Below, piece by piece: positions 36,557-50,197 of a stretch of DNA of 64,000 nucleotides. The DNA lies in the NCBI GenBank assembly GCA_013396525.1, contig VWYX01000626.1, positions 431,640 to 495,639 of the forward strand, in the 5' to 3' direction. A model generated the notes under the pieces. The model was given only the letters and a program-made list of their open reading frames with translations. It made no database searches and was not told the DNA's origin. Numbering within the stretch: the first letter of the stretch is position 1; each line of letters opens with the position of its first letter. The translations under genes were made by a program, and so were the position numbers. The stretch is from Chaetorhynchus papuensis. Taxonomy: Eukaryota; Chordata; Aves; Passeriformes; Rhipiduridae.

Positions 36557-38692
36557 CCACTGGCTAAACCCCAGGTGTGGCAGCTTTAACATGATGCATA
36601 AGTACCAACACCGGACCCGGGCAGAGCTCCCCTGCACAAAAAGCCGCCGTCCCAGGGAAGGTTATTCCGTCCCTGCAGAGGTACCCAGGACGGGTGGCTG
36701 CCTCTGCGGTGACAGAGCAGGACACGGGCAGTGGCACTGACGTCTGGTGCCCTCTCCTGGCACCAAGAGCCACACGGCCTGGTAAATGCTGGCTAAATCG
36801 TATTTCAGAACGTATTTTCAGGACTGTGTGGAAATGAGTTAAATCATACACTTGAAAATGTAATTTTATAGCAGATGAGCACGAGGTGCTGACAGAATAA
36901 CTAGTTTTTTCTCAGTATAGATTTCCTTAGATTAACAGGTTCGGGGAGACGAGCTTCCTGCTTCCCAGAGGAACAGACAGTTTAATTTGGATTACAAACT
37001 TCCTAACCTTATAAAAAGCAAATTGAAACACTTTTTGTGAAACACTTCTGATTAGTAAAAAGCCCTTCAATTATTTTAGAGCTTCTCCTCAACCAACAAA
37101 TAACGCAAATAAAGTCCCCAACATCCAGAAGTTTTTCTCTGAATTTATCTTAAAGAGAGCTGGCTAATTTATCCTGGAATTGGGAGTTAACCCCCTGAAC
37201 TAGCTAACTATTACTAGGTAGCTGCAAGTGATAGATTTCAAACCAGATAATATACACGTTCCCCCAGACAGAATCACTCTCTGGTTGAAAGCCTGTACAG
37301 AAGATTACTACCAAGAGCATTGCAGTTTCACTGCATATGTCTGCAGCATTGGTGTCCTGCACAATCCTGGTCAAGACAGCACAGGAGCAGCTCACAGAGA
37401 CATAACTGCAGTGTTTACAAAGTGCCTTGTTTCTTGTCTATAAATAGAAGTCAGTTTAACACACAAATACATATCTCCAATTCTTTACTTTTAAACTAGC
37501 AGAATTTTAGAACTGGCCTACTTGTTAGTCCTTCAGTATTAATTATATAAACATTAATTACACATTAGCTCCCCAGCTGCACATCTTCTGTCTTATACCC
37601 ACAACTAAGACAAGCAATCAGAAGCAAAACTTCAAGTCAGAATTTTCAAGAGAGCTCACATGTAGTTGTTGAAAAAAAGACTCTTAGTCCAGATCACTAG
37701 CACAAAATAGTCTTCAAATGTGCTCCTGAATAAAAAGTCATGAGGAGACACACAGAATTCAGGGTTAGCAAGGAACCCTTGATTAAATAACTGAGCTTGC
37801 TGGCACAATCAAAGCTGCTCTGAGTTCAGGTGCTGACAATAATATGATAATAATAATAATAGTCACAGAAGGCCACTGCAGCCCCCGGCTACACAGAACT
37901 ATTTGGAAACTGGAAAGAAAGTTTTGGAAGAGGAGTTCTTGTTCTGTAACTCAACCAGCTTCCAGTCAAACTTGCAGAAAAATACTCCAACACATGTTTA
38001 TGCCCAGTATCTATCTGCACCACCTCCTCCTCCTCCAAAGCTCTGTGTGAGCCCACAGGACACAGGCCCAGAGCTGCTGCTCACGTTTTCCCAGGCTGGA
38101 CTGGGATTCCAGGCATCAGCACCAGCTCCAGGGGCACAGCCTAGGGACCCTCTGGGCAAGTGCTGTACAAACAGAGGGTGGTAGACAGCGAACACAGGAG
38201 CTTCAAACATTACAGCCACCTCATCATGAGCTCCCTCAATTGCTTTAGCAGCATTTCTCTTTCCAAACCCACCTTACTCTCAGCCCCAGCCATTACAGCC
38301 TTGGCCCCCAAGACCACCTTGCCCTGCCAGAGTGCTCCAGGGAAAACAGCCCTGCTCCCAAGGGGTCTGTGCCAGAGATGAGAGAAGGAATGATGCAATG
38401 GGGAACTGTACACAGGACAAGCTTTGGGGGAGCTTTCCATTTCTAACTTGTGTTTTTATATTCCAGGCTCAGTCCTTAGTGCTTTTTGCATTAACTAGCC
38501 CCTTGCCAGGTCCTTTTTTCTTTCCTTACACCAATGTGCTTTATCAGCTGAACAGGCTGGAATGGAACAGGGGCAAAGACAGTCAGTCCCCAGCCCTCGG
38601 TCCCCCAGTCACACTCATCACTCCTACACCTTCCCTTAGGCCAGAACAGCTGCCTTTCCTCATATCCCAGTTTCCCTGAGAAATGCCACTTT
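36557..38692. other. Non-coding stretch with a (TAA)n microsatellite
   Basis: A short TAA repeat (AATAATATGATAATAATAATAATA) lies at about 37836-37860. Otherwise ordinary sequence. Part of a 234-codon plus-strand frame (36036-36740) crosses the minisatellite and dispersed repeat and is regarded as chance. Confidence 0.5.
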
Positions 38693-38839
38693 GGGACTAC
38701 AAAGCAGCAGCGTGGCTGGGCTCCTCAGTCTGCTCAGCTGAGCTACCCTGGGGTGTGTGGGAGAGAAGCCTCACTCCCTTGCTTGGCCAGCTGATCCCCA
38801 AACACAGATCTGAAATACAGAATTTAAAAAAGCATCTTC
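38693..38839 (+). repeat. Dispersed repeat, copy 2 (147 bp)
   Basis: Same block as 36380-36516 in the same orientation, with an extra GTCTGCTCAG-type decamer near 38727. Flanking sequences differ from copy 1. Confidence 0.75.
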
Positions 38840-41800
38840 AAAGTCCCGTCCCTCTAGGTCAGAATATAGGTAATAACAGCAGAACATGAATAAAGCCTCA
38901 GTGCATTCCAACACAGAGCCCAGCCTGGGAAGCTCTCTCCAAGCCCAAGGCCTGAGAAGGTCCAAGGGACTGAGGGGAACATGGCAGCCCCCAGGCTCCT
39001 ACCAGCACAGTCAGATGCTCCTCAAGGAGGAATTACTATCAAGCCAGAACTTGAGAAAACTTAAAACATCTAAATTCTCTTGAAGTAACACCCAGCTGAA
39101 GTCAGCCAGCCTTCAGTCTGGCCCTCCCTCCCCTCAGCACACCATAGCACTCTCAAAGAGAAATCCAGGGAACAATAAAAATTAAAAATAATAGGAAAGC
39201 TACACCTTGTGATGAAAGGACAAACAGAACACCCTTGCTGAGGGGGGGGAGTACCAGCTACCACCAGCCCCAGCAGCAGTGCTATGGCCCTCCCCTGGCA
39301 CGGGGTGCCATCTCAGAGACCCCAGCAGAGGAGATTTGCTCCTTCTCAGAGCCCAGCCCTCACCAAGTGTTTCAGGACCACCCGCCTTGATGAGCACAGC
39401 CAGAGACTTATTAGAGAATATCCATTAACCAGGGGAAAGCTGCAGAGGCCACACCTTGATGAAGGGTTAAATCATTGAAAGGAGAGGGCCTGCCAAATTC
39501 TAGGAGCACAAAATGCCAGACCTCCCATATTTTTATTGCAGACTTCTGCAATAAGAGTCACACCATTAGTCCCCACCAAAAAATGTTTGTCTCCACACTT
39601 AGGTCCCTCAGCTTAACAACTTCTAAGGGAGCCCTTTCACACCCTGGAAGTCAAGCCAGTCTGGAATGCAAGTAGGTGGTACATGAGGTTTATATTAACA
39701 CTCATATGCCTAAACAAAAAGGTGTCAAGCATTGAAAGTCATCAACTGCAAAAATTCCTACAATTTAATTGCAAACACACCCCTTGTCTTTCATTCGAGG
39801 TGCTTAAATCAATAGTGCCTTTGCCCAGACCCAGATGTAGCTCTTTAGAGAGGGCCCAGAGTTACAGAGCCTCCCAAAGAGCAGCCCTGAGTGCTCACAT
39901 GCTGCAGCCCATAGCTACGCAGATGGCTCCCTTTACACTCAAGTGTCCACTGGACCAACAGGACTTATTCCTGCAGGGAACAGTAAACATGCATGTACTT
40001 GCTACCCTTAGACCTACAAAATACACTGAAATCATTTTAGGACACAGTTCACAACAAGCATAAACATTTTTGTGGAGAAGCTTTCTCCAAAAAGGTCTAG
40101 TGCCTAGTTAAAGTTTCTGCACCCTCATCTTCCCTTCTCCAGCCACAAGTTTTCCTTCATACTTCTATTTTGCCTCTAATTGAAGGCAAATGACCTGAAA
40201 ATGACTACTTTGTCAATCTCTTAGAAGAAATAAATTTCCACAATCAAAAACTTACCTTAATTTAACCACATAATTTTAAGTGGAAAATGCCAGTCAGTTA
40301 ACTCTGGGGAACAGTCTGCTATGACCACCTGGCTAAAGCCCCACACTTCCCCAGGACTGCAAGTTTACACATACACCTATGCTAAGTGCCCATTTCAGCC
40401 TCTCCTTCTAACCTCCCTGGCTCCAGCTCCTCTCAGGGAGCTTTCTCCAGCAAGAATTGAAGCCAACTGCCCTGAAAGTATTGAAGGGAACCACCTCCTT
40501 AAGTTAATCATACAATGAGTAATGAATAGCCCCAGCAGTTTCTCAGAATATCCCTCCTGCGAAGATGAAGCAGAAGGTACCACAAATAGCAGCAATACTC
40601 ACTTATCTTCTTTTTTGTTTGGTTTTAAAAACAAAAGATTCAACAGAAAACTCTGAAACACCCAGAAACATTCCTTCCTTAAAGCACTCCCACACAACAA
40701 ACAGATTCCTCTTTTCGTGCTGCTCATTCCACTACCAACAGCATGTGGAAGATAACCTGTTTGTATCCCAGACAGACAGGGATCAAAGCCATAAAACAGG
40801 AAGAGTTTAAGCTTCTGGCCCTTCAGGGAGCAAAAGCTTTTTCTTTCAGGAAACCCCCTCCTGAGTACTCACCCAGCACAGTGAAGGCCCCAGAAGCAGA
40901 GACCAGGAACAGACAAACCCCTTTGTCCTGCCCTGGGTTTTAAGGGCTTGTGTTCCCAGCAGCCCTGGGGAGCCCATCAGTGGGAATGGAGACACCTTAA
41001 GCAGCTGCACCTGAAGCCACACCTGCCCTTAATCAGTGTCTTAATGAGGACTTAATAAATGAAAACAAAGATAGCAACAGTCCCAAAGCAAGGAGTGGTC
41101 CACGCTTTTGAGCAGATCCATGGCTCAGCATAACCCAGGGGTGACAGCCTCAGTTCTCAGCCTGCTCTAGGGGAAGCAGGCAAGGCAGGATCACCAAAAT
41201 AAGCTCAATTGCCAGTTGTACGGTGCTGTGCAAGAGCAGGGGAGTGTCAGTGTCCTGGTACCACAGTGCAGTGGAGCTGGACAGACCCCACAGCTCCGTG
41301 CTGCCAACTCACTCCTGTGGTGCCCAGCCATGTGTGCTCCAGGGCTCACCTCCAGTGCCAGTGCCAGACCTGGAGGGATGTGCCAGGGGGGTTGTTCTTC
41401 TCAGGGCAGCAAAGGGCTGCCCTTGGGACTTCTCCAGCCCCAGCTGGGTGTGGCTGGGGGGCCAGGGAGCAGGAGGCTTCCCAGAGAGCAGCTCTGGGGG
41501 TCACGAGAAGAGGAGAACTGATACATAACCAGGGTCGTCCCAGACTGATTTCATTCTCCTGTTCCAAATCAGCATCCCTCAATGGGGCTGTGCTTGTGAC
41601 AGAGGGCTATTTATTCTCATGCTCACCATCTCATGGTTGCTTGTCCTCCTTGCCCTTTAGTCCAAGCCACAATTATCTCTGCCCTATTCTGACAATGCAG
41701 CTTGTCAGAATCCATGACTGAGATATTTCCAGGTCAGCCCAATTCAAATTCTCACGAGTCAGCTTTATCCTGTGGGGGATTTGCTTTGTTATTCAGATAC

Positions 41801-43409
41801 CAGTTGGTTGTGATTAACATAGCAGGGGACAGAAATGCTGAGCCACGTTCTTGCAGAAACATGAATTCCTGAGATACCTGTACAGAAAAATGTGTCACTT
41901 TGAGATTATGCAAAATTAACAGGTTTCAAACAATCTGTTGGGCATCTCGATTTTCTTGCTGTGTCAATGGAGCCAACATCATAGCTTAATTATTGAATTG
42001 CATTTATGCAGCCTCTGAATTTGATTGGAGAGAATTATTGCAAGCAAGGCCTGGACCCTGTTGTGACAATTACAGCCAGAAAGACTCTAAAACACAGCTC
42101 CTGCTTCAAAGGCCATTTTCTCTCCATACCAACAGACAGAGTGCTTTCTATCCCCACTCCCCAGACAGGGAACTGGGTCACAGCCAGCCTTTTGCCTGAA
42201 AGTGGAAGGGGAAAATATTTCACCACCAACTTGAATTCAGTGGGGGCAAATGTTGGGCATGGTGAGCCCAGTAAGGATGTCCTCGCCACCCACCACATTC
42301 TGGAAAGGCAGGTGAAGAGAAAGGCCCAGCTGTGACCTTTTAAAAGTGTCCTCAGAGCAGAGGGTACCTGGAAGTCACAGGGTCTCTGCAGCAACACAAG
42401 GTGAAATCTTGCAGAGGGTAAAAATGCAGCTCTTTCCTGGGGCTGATGGTCACTGACAGCAGCTCACAAGGGGCTTTACTGTGCAGGACTCCTTCTTTGC
42501 CATTGTGGAGCAGCAGATTTAATTCCATTTGTCCCCATGGCTGCCTCCCTGAAGGGGAATGGACCCCTCCAAGTGTCTGCCTTGGCCCTCTGCTCTGCAC
42601 CTGCCTTGGCCACCATATTCCACTTTGGGAAACAGGAATTTTTGGAGGCTGAGGGCAAATGCTGGCTGCCTGACATGCATCCAGGAGAAAGGAGACTGTA
42701 TGCATCTGGTGAAGATAATTGCTCTCTGATCTCATTGCTGCTGATGTAAACCAGTGTGAATTTGCACTGAAAATGAAGAAGCAATGCTAGCATGGAGCCA
42801 GTGTATGTGAGAGGAAACACAAGCTTCATGCCTCCAGCTTGTACTTAAATCACACTGCCTACATGGACTGCTGTGGATGTGAGATAACACATTGTATAGT
42901 GCTGAGCCAGATGAAACAGCACCTGCCCTGCCTGCCCTCTCCTGTGCCTTGGACACTCATTAGTACCCAAAGCACAGACAGACTGGAAAACAAAAGCATG
43001 TGCGTGGCTATGCTCCTGTGTGGGCTCCATTTACTCCTGAATATTGTCATCTGCAAAATATTCCTGAGCAGGGGAACAGCTCAGGTGACAGGCAATGCCT
43101 GACCATTTTCTCAGCATGCTCTAGTCCCAGCTGCTCAGCATTCTGCTGCTGCAGAGCACCCCATTTCTCCCTGGCTCATCCCATGCGAGTGCAGTAGATC
43201 CAGAGGCTGGAGAGGACTGTAGCTATAGTTTACATGGTTGCTGTCTCCTTCAATGAACAGCCTTCAGCCGTCTGAAGTCTCTAAATTTCTTCTCCATATC
43301 ACACCAAAATCCTCAGCAGATCAGAAGAAATGCTCAGAAGTGCATCTCCCCAAGTGGTCTCAATTCTACAAAGACTTATTAATCATGAATATTTCTATGC
43401 ATCAGTTTT
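38840..43409. other. Non-coding stretch, nothing recognised
   Basis: Three overlapping plus-strand frames in all three phases at 41209-41721 (101-170 codons) reflect a GC-rich patch with few stops rather than a gene. No domain, exon or repeat family was recognised. Confidence 0.5.
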
Positions 43410-43926
43410 NNNNNNNNNNNNNNNNNNNNNNNNNNNNNNNNNNNNNNNNNNNNNNNNNNNNNNNNNNNNNNNNNNNNNNNNNNNNNNNNNNNNNNNNNNN
43501 NNNNNNNNNNNNNNNNNNNNNNNNNNNNNNNNNNNNNNNNNNNNNNNNNNNNNNNNNNNNNNNNNNNNNNNNNNNNNNNNNNNNNNNNNNNNNNNNNNNN
43601 NNNNNNNNNNNNNNNNNNNNNNNNNNNNNNNNNNNNNNNNNNNNNNNNNNNNNNNNNNNNNNNNNNNNNNNNNNNNNNNNNNNNNNNNNNNNNNNNNNNN
43701 NNNNNNNNNNNNNNNNNNNNNNNNNNNNNNNNNNNNNNNNNNNNNNNNNNNNNNNNNNNNNNNNNNNNNNNNNNNNNNNNNNNNNNNNNNNNNNNNNNNN
43801 NNNNNNNNNNNNNNNNNNNNNNNNNNNNNNNNNNNNNNNNNNNNNNNNNNNNNNNNNNNNNNNNNNNNNNNNNNNNNNNNNNNNNNNNNNNNNNNNNNNN
43901 NNNNNNNNNNNNNNNNNNNNNNNNNN
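43410..43926. other. Assembly gap (517 N)
   Basis: A run of undetermined bases. The sequence just after it (GGAAATTCTTTCCT) hints at a CR1-like fragment but is too short to call. Frames drawn through the gap are artefacts. Confidence 0.95.
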
Positions 43927-46900
43927 TCCTAACAGATGATAGGAAATTCTTTCCTACAGAACACAGCAATTTAGGTGAAACCAGGGAAATCAGTCTGAGT
44001 TCTGCATAAATACATTGACAGGAATAAGCCCTATCCTAGATCCAGGGAGATAACTAAAGACAGAAATGCCTGTTTTATATTTTAATATTACAGTTATTGC
44101 TCTTTAAATCAAAGCAGCATTTTGGCCCACAATTTCCCATGGTTACAGAGGTTCTTTTAATCCTGAACTGTGCTTTGGAGAAGAGGCTCGTCTCTCTCCT
44201 ACTCAGCAACAGGAAAACGATGCAGATTAAAAAAATACTTCTGAAGCCAAGTTGTCAAGGTTTCAAATTTCTCACTATGTAACCAATTCTCACAAGATGC
44301 CAGATCCTGGAAATAGGGGTCAGATACTTCGAGGTTTTCCCACCCTTAATATTTACATTCACAAATGGTTTGCAGCATAAGATTCTGAGAAGTGGTCAGA
44401 GTGATTTTCCCATGTTTGTTTATCCATGCTGACACCGTGGCCAGCGAGCTCATGAAATAATAATGAGCCTGTTTCAGTGTAATACACAAGGAACTGCACT
44501 TTTCATGGAGTTCCAAGTCAGATGGGGCTAGCTGTCATTTTTGTAGCTGAACTGAATCAAGTTGCTGCAACCTTCAACCTGTATTATCTTTCCCTCCCTG
44601 AACTGCATTATGGAGTTAATTTAAATTACTTCAGCAAACAACCATGGCACTGGGGGTGCTTCAGTTGATAAGTGTACCTTGGAGCTTTGGCCAGGTCACA
44701 CAGACACGGAATTAAGCACTGGACCCATGCAGTAGGCGAAATCCTGGCCTTAGAAAAGTTAATAGTAAATGTTTTGGCTTCAGTATAATCAGGCTTTCTG
44801 TCTGTCCTTCCTTCAAGGGAATGAGAGAGGAGGGACTAACAAAAATAAGAAGGTGATAATTCCTGAGTGCACAGTCCCCAAATGCAACTGGTTACACAGT
44901 GGCAGCAAACTAGAGACCTCTACACAGCCACTAGTTTGGCATCAAAGATTACCCTTTTTCTGCAGGTCTTACGCAGAGTTAAGGTCTGGAAAGGAGTTTC
45001 TAAGAGAACAGCAGAGCAATATGTTGGATCTTGAGAATCAATCGTATAAATTATTTCTGAAAGTACTCTGCCCATTACCAATTTTACCCACAACATTCTT
45101 CTCTTTGGTCTATACCCTGCACCCGAAAGTCACAGACTTTAGAAAAGGCCCTGGGATTTACCTCCCTAACACAGACAGCGAGCTGTGAATGCTCTGTGCC
45201 CCACAGATGTGGGCTACCTGGGTGGCACAGCAAAACAGCTGCATCACTGCTCAAGGGGATGAAGAGGGAAGGGATGACAGCACAGACTGGGGGCTCTGCC
45301 CTGCACCCCTTCTTTGCCTTGAGTTCCTGCTTGCACTTTGAACTTTCAGTGTGCAGCTTGCTAGGATGAAAAGCTACAGCTCCTAAGCCTGCCCAGAAGC
45401 TCTGACTGTTCCTCTCTGCCTTTGGCACTAGACATAAATTCAGACTGGTTTTGCACATTTCCCAGATTTGGTCACATGATCATCAGGAGGACCCAAGCAG
45501 TCACTGGGGTGTTCAGTCCTCCTCGAGGGCTGAACCAGATAATGTAAGACATATGTATTCCTGTTGGGAAGGGTTTCCCAGCCTTCCCTAAGTAATTGAT
45601 GTCAGCATCAATACAGCACTTTTTGCTGCTATGGCTCAGTAGCATTTATGGTAGGTTTCTTTTTTAACTATGCTTTCATTTTTTTCCTATTTCCTGCTCT
45701 TAGAATCTTGTCCAGTAAATTCCTTGTTTGGGTTTTATGGACTTTTTGATCATATTTCTTAGAAGATAATTCTTTTGGGATGCCACAAGCGCAGAGGAAC
45801 TTGAAAGAATTACCATTGTTGACAAGATGTTTGGCCGTGGACAAGTGTTCCTCATTAAGAACAGGTTCTGTTTTCTGCTTATAAAAACAAACTTCCTGCA
45901 CGCTCCAGTTACAAGGAAATGGCCTTATTTTTATAAGGATGCGTTTATGTTTGAAGCCAGCAAGGGGCTTAGTCCTTGTCTGGCCTTTTATCACGTTCAT
46001 GGTTGCTTTCCCTTGCCCTTGCAGAACTTGAGAGAAACTCCTCTCAGTACACCATCAACCCTTGACCCAAAGCAAAACAAAAGTACCTTAAAAATAATCT
46101 TGTGTGGTTGCTGCAGGCTAGCACAGAGCTCCACATCAGAATGAGGTCTAGAGCAATCCCACCCGCTCTGGGTTCCTGCTGGCTCTGCCCTTGCCTTGCA
46201 TTATTAATAACAATTTATTAGTCTTCAGCCATGTTCATCATCTTGCAGCACATACACTGATGCAAACTGAATGCCAGGAGCAATAGCATGAACTGCCTCT
46301 GGTTACCCAGGAAAGCTGTGATAGAACTCAAAATACAGCCTGGCTCTCCCGGGTCTCATTTGAATTTTGGTTTTTTTCCTTCTTAGTGCCATCTTCTCCA
46401 GCCTCTCTAGCTGGAGCTTGGCACAGCTGACTGCAAGGGGCAGCAGGCAGTAGCAATCCAGCAGAAATGAATGGGGGTTTTGGAAGGCTTAAAACCAATC
46501 ATCTGGGTAAGTTACCTGATGTCACACAGGGTGAAGACATTGGGGATCTAAAGTTCTGGCTTAAATCCTGGCAGAAGCCATGATTCAGTAGACATTAAAG
46601 CATGTACTTCACTAAAACCTCCCACTCTCCCATCCCTGGGCAATCAGGCATGTGAATGTGTGTTTAGCTCACTTGCTTTGCAGGCCCTGTCAGGAAGAGC
46701 TGTTGCCTGCCTTGTTACCCAGAGCTAAGTACTCCACACCTCTTCTGCCTGGCTTTGGACCACTGTGGAGCTGTTTCCAGGATTAATGAGGATTTATGGC
46801 CACTGCAGTGAGAAGACTCTTGGGTCCCCACTGTGCTGGTTGCATTCTCTCCTGTTCTGGCAGCTGTGGCCACCTCAGCTGTGTCTGTAAGCCTGGGCAT

Positions 46901-49444
46901 TTCCCCCTTGCTGCCATCTGCCTTAAACACTCATGCACCCTCCGAAAGGTCTCACCTGCTCTTAGCAAGGCTGCCTTTCAGTACTCTTTAATTTCCATAA
47001 GTCATCTTCTAAGTGCCTTGTGATGCAAACACAGGGCCAGAAAGGGATGATATGTTGACAAAATCTTACTTTCATAGTTTCAGATAAGGATGGTCAAGGG
47101 TTTTACATGTAACCTGTTATTTCTTTTTAATCTTTTGTTAAGGATGAAGAGAAGGCTGTAGGTAGCGGGAAGGAGGGGGAGCACATTTAAATAATTCCTA
47201 TTTTAAAGCTTTAAAAAAGGCTTTTATTTAAACCCTGTGCTCATGCATTTGCATTGCCCTTAGCAAAAAAAAAAAATTCAAACAACAGAATCTCCCTCAG
47301 AAGGGTATTTCCCTGTTTCAGGCAGCTCTCACAGCAATGCACACCGCGAGCCTGAGTTAATTTTGGCTCCATCCTCAGTCGCTCTGGGCTCTGGCCCCAG
47401 TCCAGCAGAGCACTTAGAGCCCGTGTTTCTCACCCAGCGTTTCATCAAGTCCCTCTGCCTATCTTCAGAGTTAAGCACGTGCGTAAGGGCTGTGCTGGAG
47501 CAAGGTCAGAGGACCTCAGCCCCATGGACACTGAGCCCTTTGTATCTCCAGAGCATCTTGAGGGCTTCAGAAGAAAAGCAGTGCACAATGAAGCCAAAGT
47601 TTACATATGGAGATGTCTGTAAACTTTAAAATGTAACCCTGTGAGCCTCCAGAAGTTTGATGTACCCGCACTTGCCTTTTTTTTTTAATAAGCAATCTGT
47701 AAAATATTATCTGCTTCAGAGTTGATACAAAAGTAACAGCTGTGCCTCTTCCAGATGAGGAAAAAAAAAACCCATGCAAACAAGCTCGCACACATACACA
47801 CACAGAGTGAAAAATACTTAATGTTGAAGGATTTATAGTCTGTATTGCTGGGTCCTCCTGTTCCACGCAGATGAAAATGGGCATCTAATCATCAGCACGA
47901 TGATAAAGGCATTAAAAAGCATGTGAGAACAAGAAAAAGGAAGAGAGGTGGGCCTGACTCAAAGCAAAGGCAAAGAGCACTGATGTGAGGGTGGGCTCCC
48001 ATTTACGAGCTGCTGGCAAGGGGACAGGAGTGGGAGCAGTTTGTGGAGCAGCTCTGGCCGCTCTGACTGAGTGGAGGGCTGGGGGAGGGAGGTGTGCGTG
48101 GTGGGGATACTTAATCATGCCTGCAGTGTTTCAGCGAGGTCAGGAGTGGATTACGTGTGTCAGGCCCTGGCTTCCCTGGCAGTTTGAAAGGGATTAGGAA
48201 TTGTGCTGGCTCAGGCAGTGAGAAGGTGATGAGACTTTGTTATCTCCCGTACATGAATTTTCGATAATGAGGGGAGGAAGGACACTGGGGACTGGAGAGG
48301 AAAACAAAAAGTCTCTGCCCTTAGGCTAAGCAAAAGGAAAGCTGCATAATGAACAGGGACATTTTATACCAAGGGTGAGGGGTATTCTGGCACCTTGTCC
48401 AGCGGGAGTCAGAAACTAACATAGCAGGTTGGTTACGCTAAAAAAGAGAAGTTTGTGGTGTAGGGTAATTTTTTCCACACCTGCTAATGGACAGGATGGA
48501 AGTGGTGAAAGGAGCAGAGTCACCAGCAGGGATGTACAAACACTGGGAAGCACACAGGGCCCACAGTCAGGAAACAAGCCCAACCAATGCATATGTGACA
48601 GATGCCCCCATTTATTAAGTATGGTTGGAAATGGGCTCCCAATGTCCCTTTTTTGTTTTCCCTTTCTACTGGATGTTGAGCGTGGACAGCCTACAAAACC
48701 AGTAATCACTACCTGTCACCAGTCCCCGTTTCAGGGTGCTGCTGAGGGGGGCACAGGGGTGTCAGTGGGAAGAACTGGGTTGTGGATGGGGACCACAGCA
48801 CGGGCCAGGAGCTGCTGGGAGGGCACAGGGGCACGTGGAGGCAGGTGACAGCACAGTGCAGGTGCAGCCCTGCTCAGAGGGGAGCTGTGAGGGCCCGTGT
48901 GGGTCACTGCCTTTACACACACTCCTGTCTGAAGCTAGGAAATGTCACAGCTGTCAGCACTCGAAGTGCTGCGGTGGTGCAGCATCCTGCCCCCTCCTCA
49001 GGCTGCACTACAATCTCAGAAATGCTTGTTAGGCCTTGGCCTTGACAAACAGCACTTGGGCTCAGCTCCTCTTGAGCTTATCAGAAACACTGTCTGCTCC
49101 CGGGAGCTTGTGTTGTCTAACGAGCTCCTGGCTTTAACTAACAGCCTTGAAAACTTAGTTTTCTTGCCTGAATAACAACCCAAATGAAACAATATTTTTT
49201 GTTATCAAACTTTAGAAGAAACTTGCTGACCTAAATTGCAGCCAGGACGGAAAATTACTGTGACTAAAGCCCACTCCCTCATGGCCATATAAACAGTGGT
49301 GCAAAGTCAGACCCTAGAGTTCTCCTGGACTGCAGCAGGTTCAGACCAGCACCTCTCTCTGAGTGGGGCCTCTCAGAGGAAAAGAGCTCTCAGCATTGCT
49401 GTTCCTGGAGGACCATCACCAAACGACAGCAATGGAGCCTGGGC
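43927..49444. other. Non-coding stretch before the composite ERV
   Basis: Ordinary sequence with an A run near 47267 and a GC-richer patch around 48700-48900 that opens several overlapping frames (for example 48429-48848 plus, 139 codons). No recognisable domain, exon or RNA gene. Confidence 0.5.
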
Positions 49445-50115
49445 TGATACCCCCACTCCTGAGGGCTCAGCCCTGAGAAGATGCAAAGACATCTGGTGTG
49501 AGTCCTTCGCTGAACTCAAGGGAATTTTCACAGGTATTTACCTTGTCCATGCTCCTGTAGGTCTGTGTGAGTGTGAATGTGCTATAGCCAGCGTACAGTC
49601 AATGTTGCTCTGCTAGATTCTTCAGTGCTTTAGAGTCACAAGTAAGTTAGGCCTATAAGTGAGTTATTGCTGTGCTATTGTAAGTCCTATAAGAATCTTT
49701 TGTTAAATTGTTTAAATTAAGCTCTTGATTAAGTGCTGTTAAGTCTAAATGCTATTAAAACCTTTAGGCCTAAATTGCTAGTGAAGTCCAGGGCTAAGTT
49801 TGGCAAGGGGGTTCACTCTGAACGGTGTGACTCAACAGGAGGGTCTCTCTTATTTCTTCTTATCCTTACCCTTTCCCATCCTTACCCTTTTCCCATTCCC
49901 ATCCTCCAGGCAGATAATTTTTGTTTGATTTTATTTTCAGATTGATTGATTTTGGGTTTTAGTCCACTTTTTTTCTGTGTACTTTAACCATCTAGTAAGC
50001 AGTAGAGTGAATCTTGCCAACAAGTTTGTCACGTTTTCACTTTAATATTAAACCTGCTTTTGCCGATACCTTTGCCAGCAATTCTTTGAGGAACCTAAAA
50101 CACTCATTTGTGACA
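49445..50115 (+). mobile_element. 5' LTR of the outer endogenous retrovirus
   Basis: This 671-bp unit matches 56469-57094 in the same orientation and ends TG...TGACA like it. ATTAAA at 50047-50052 is the likely poly(A) signal, and CTATAAG motifs near 49650 and 49688 are possible TATA boxes. By eye the first ~320 aligned bases (49520-49840) differ by about eight substitutions. The last ~250 bases are more diverged, with roughly twenty substitutions plus small indels. The left end is the limit of homology with the 3' LTR. The real start could lie further upstream if the 3' copy is truncated. No matching target-site duplication was found. Confidence 0.8.
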
Positions 50116-50120
50116 AATTG

Positions 50121-50140
50121 TTGTAGTCAGCAGGATGGGA
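50121..50140 (+). other. Candidate primer-binding site (tRNA-Leu-like, degenerate)
   Basis: Five bases after the LTR end the sequence TTGTAGTCAGCAGGATGGGA has the GTCAG..AG..TGGGA pattern of a tRNA-Leu primer-binding site with several changes. Leucine primers are typical of ERV-L-type elements. The match is weak and rests on recall of the tRNA end, so this is tentative. Confidence 0.25.
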
Positions 50141-50197
50141 AATTAAATCACTGACTACTTACAAAAGCGTGGAATAAGTCCAAGTCCTAAGTTCTCA

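Noticed and set aside
36036..36740. 234-codon plus-strand open frame
   Set aside because: It crosses a minisatellite and a dispersed repeat in a GC-rich patch, overlaps frames in other phases and has no domain. The frame is open because of composition.
41209..41721. Three overlapping plus-strand frames of 101-170 codons
   Set aside because: All three phases are open in the same GC-rich patch, which points to a shortage of stop codons rather than coding.
43238..43969. Long frames through the N run on both strands
   Set aside because: They consist almost wholly of undetermined bases and are artefacts of the gap. The same applies to frames through 3002-3316.
43927..43980. CR1-like fragment (GGAAATTCTTTCCT) after the gap
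   Set aside because: Only about 14 bases match and the adjoining sequence is missing, so it cannot be supported.
49443..49446. GCTG as a target-site duplication of the outer ERV (GCTG also follows 57094)
   Set aside because: Using it would make the LTR begin with ATAC instead of TG. The true left end is uncertain, so the match is probably chance.
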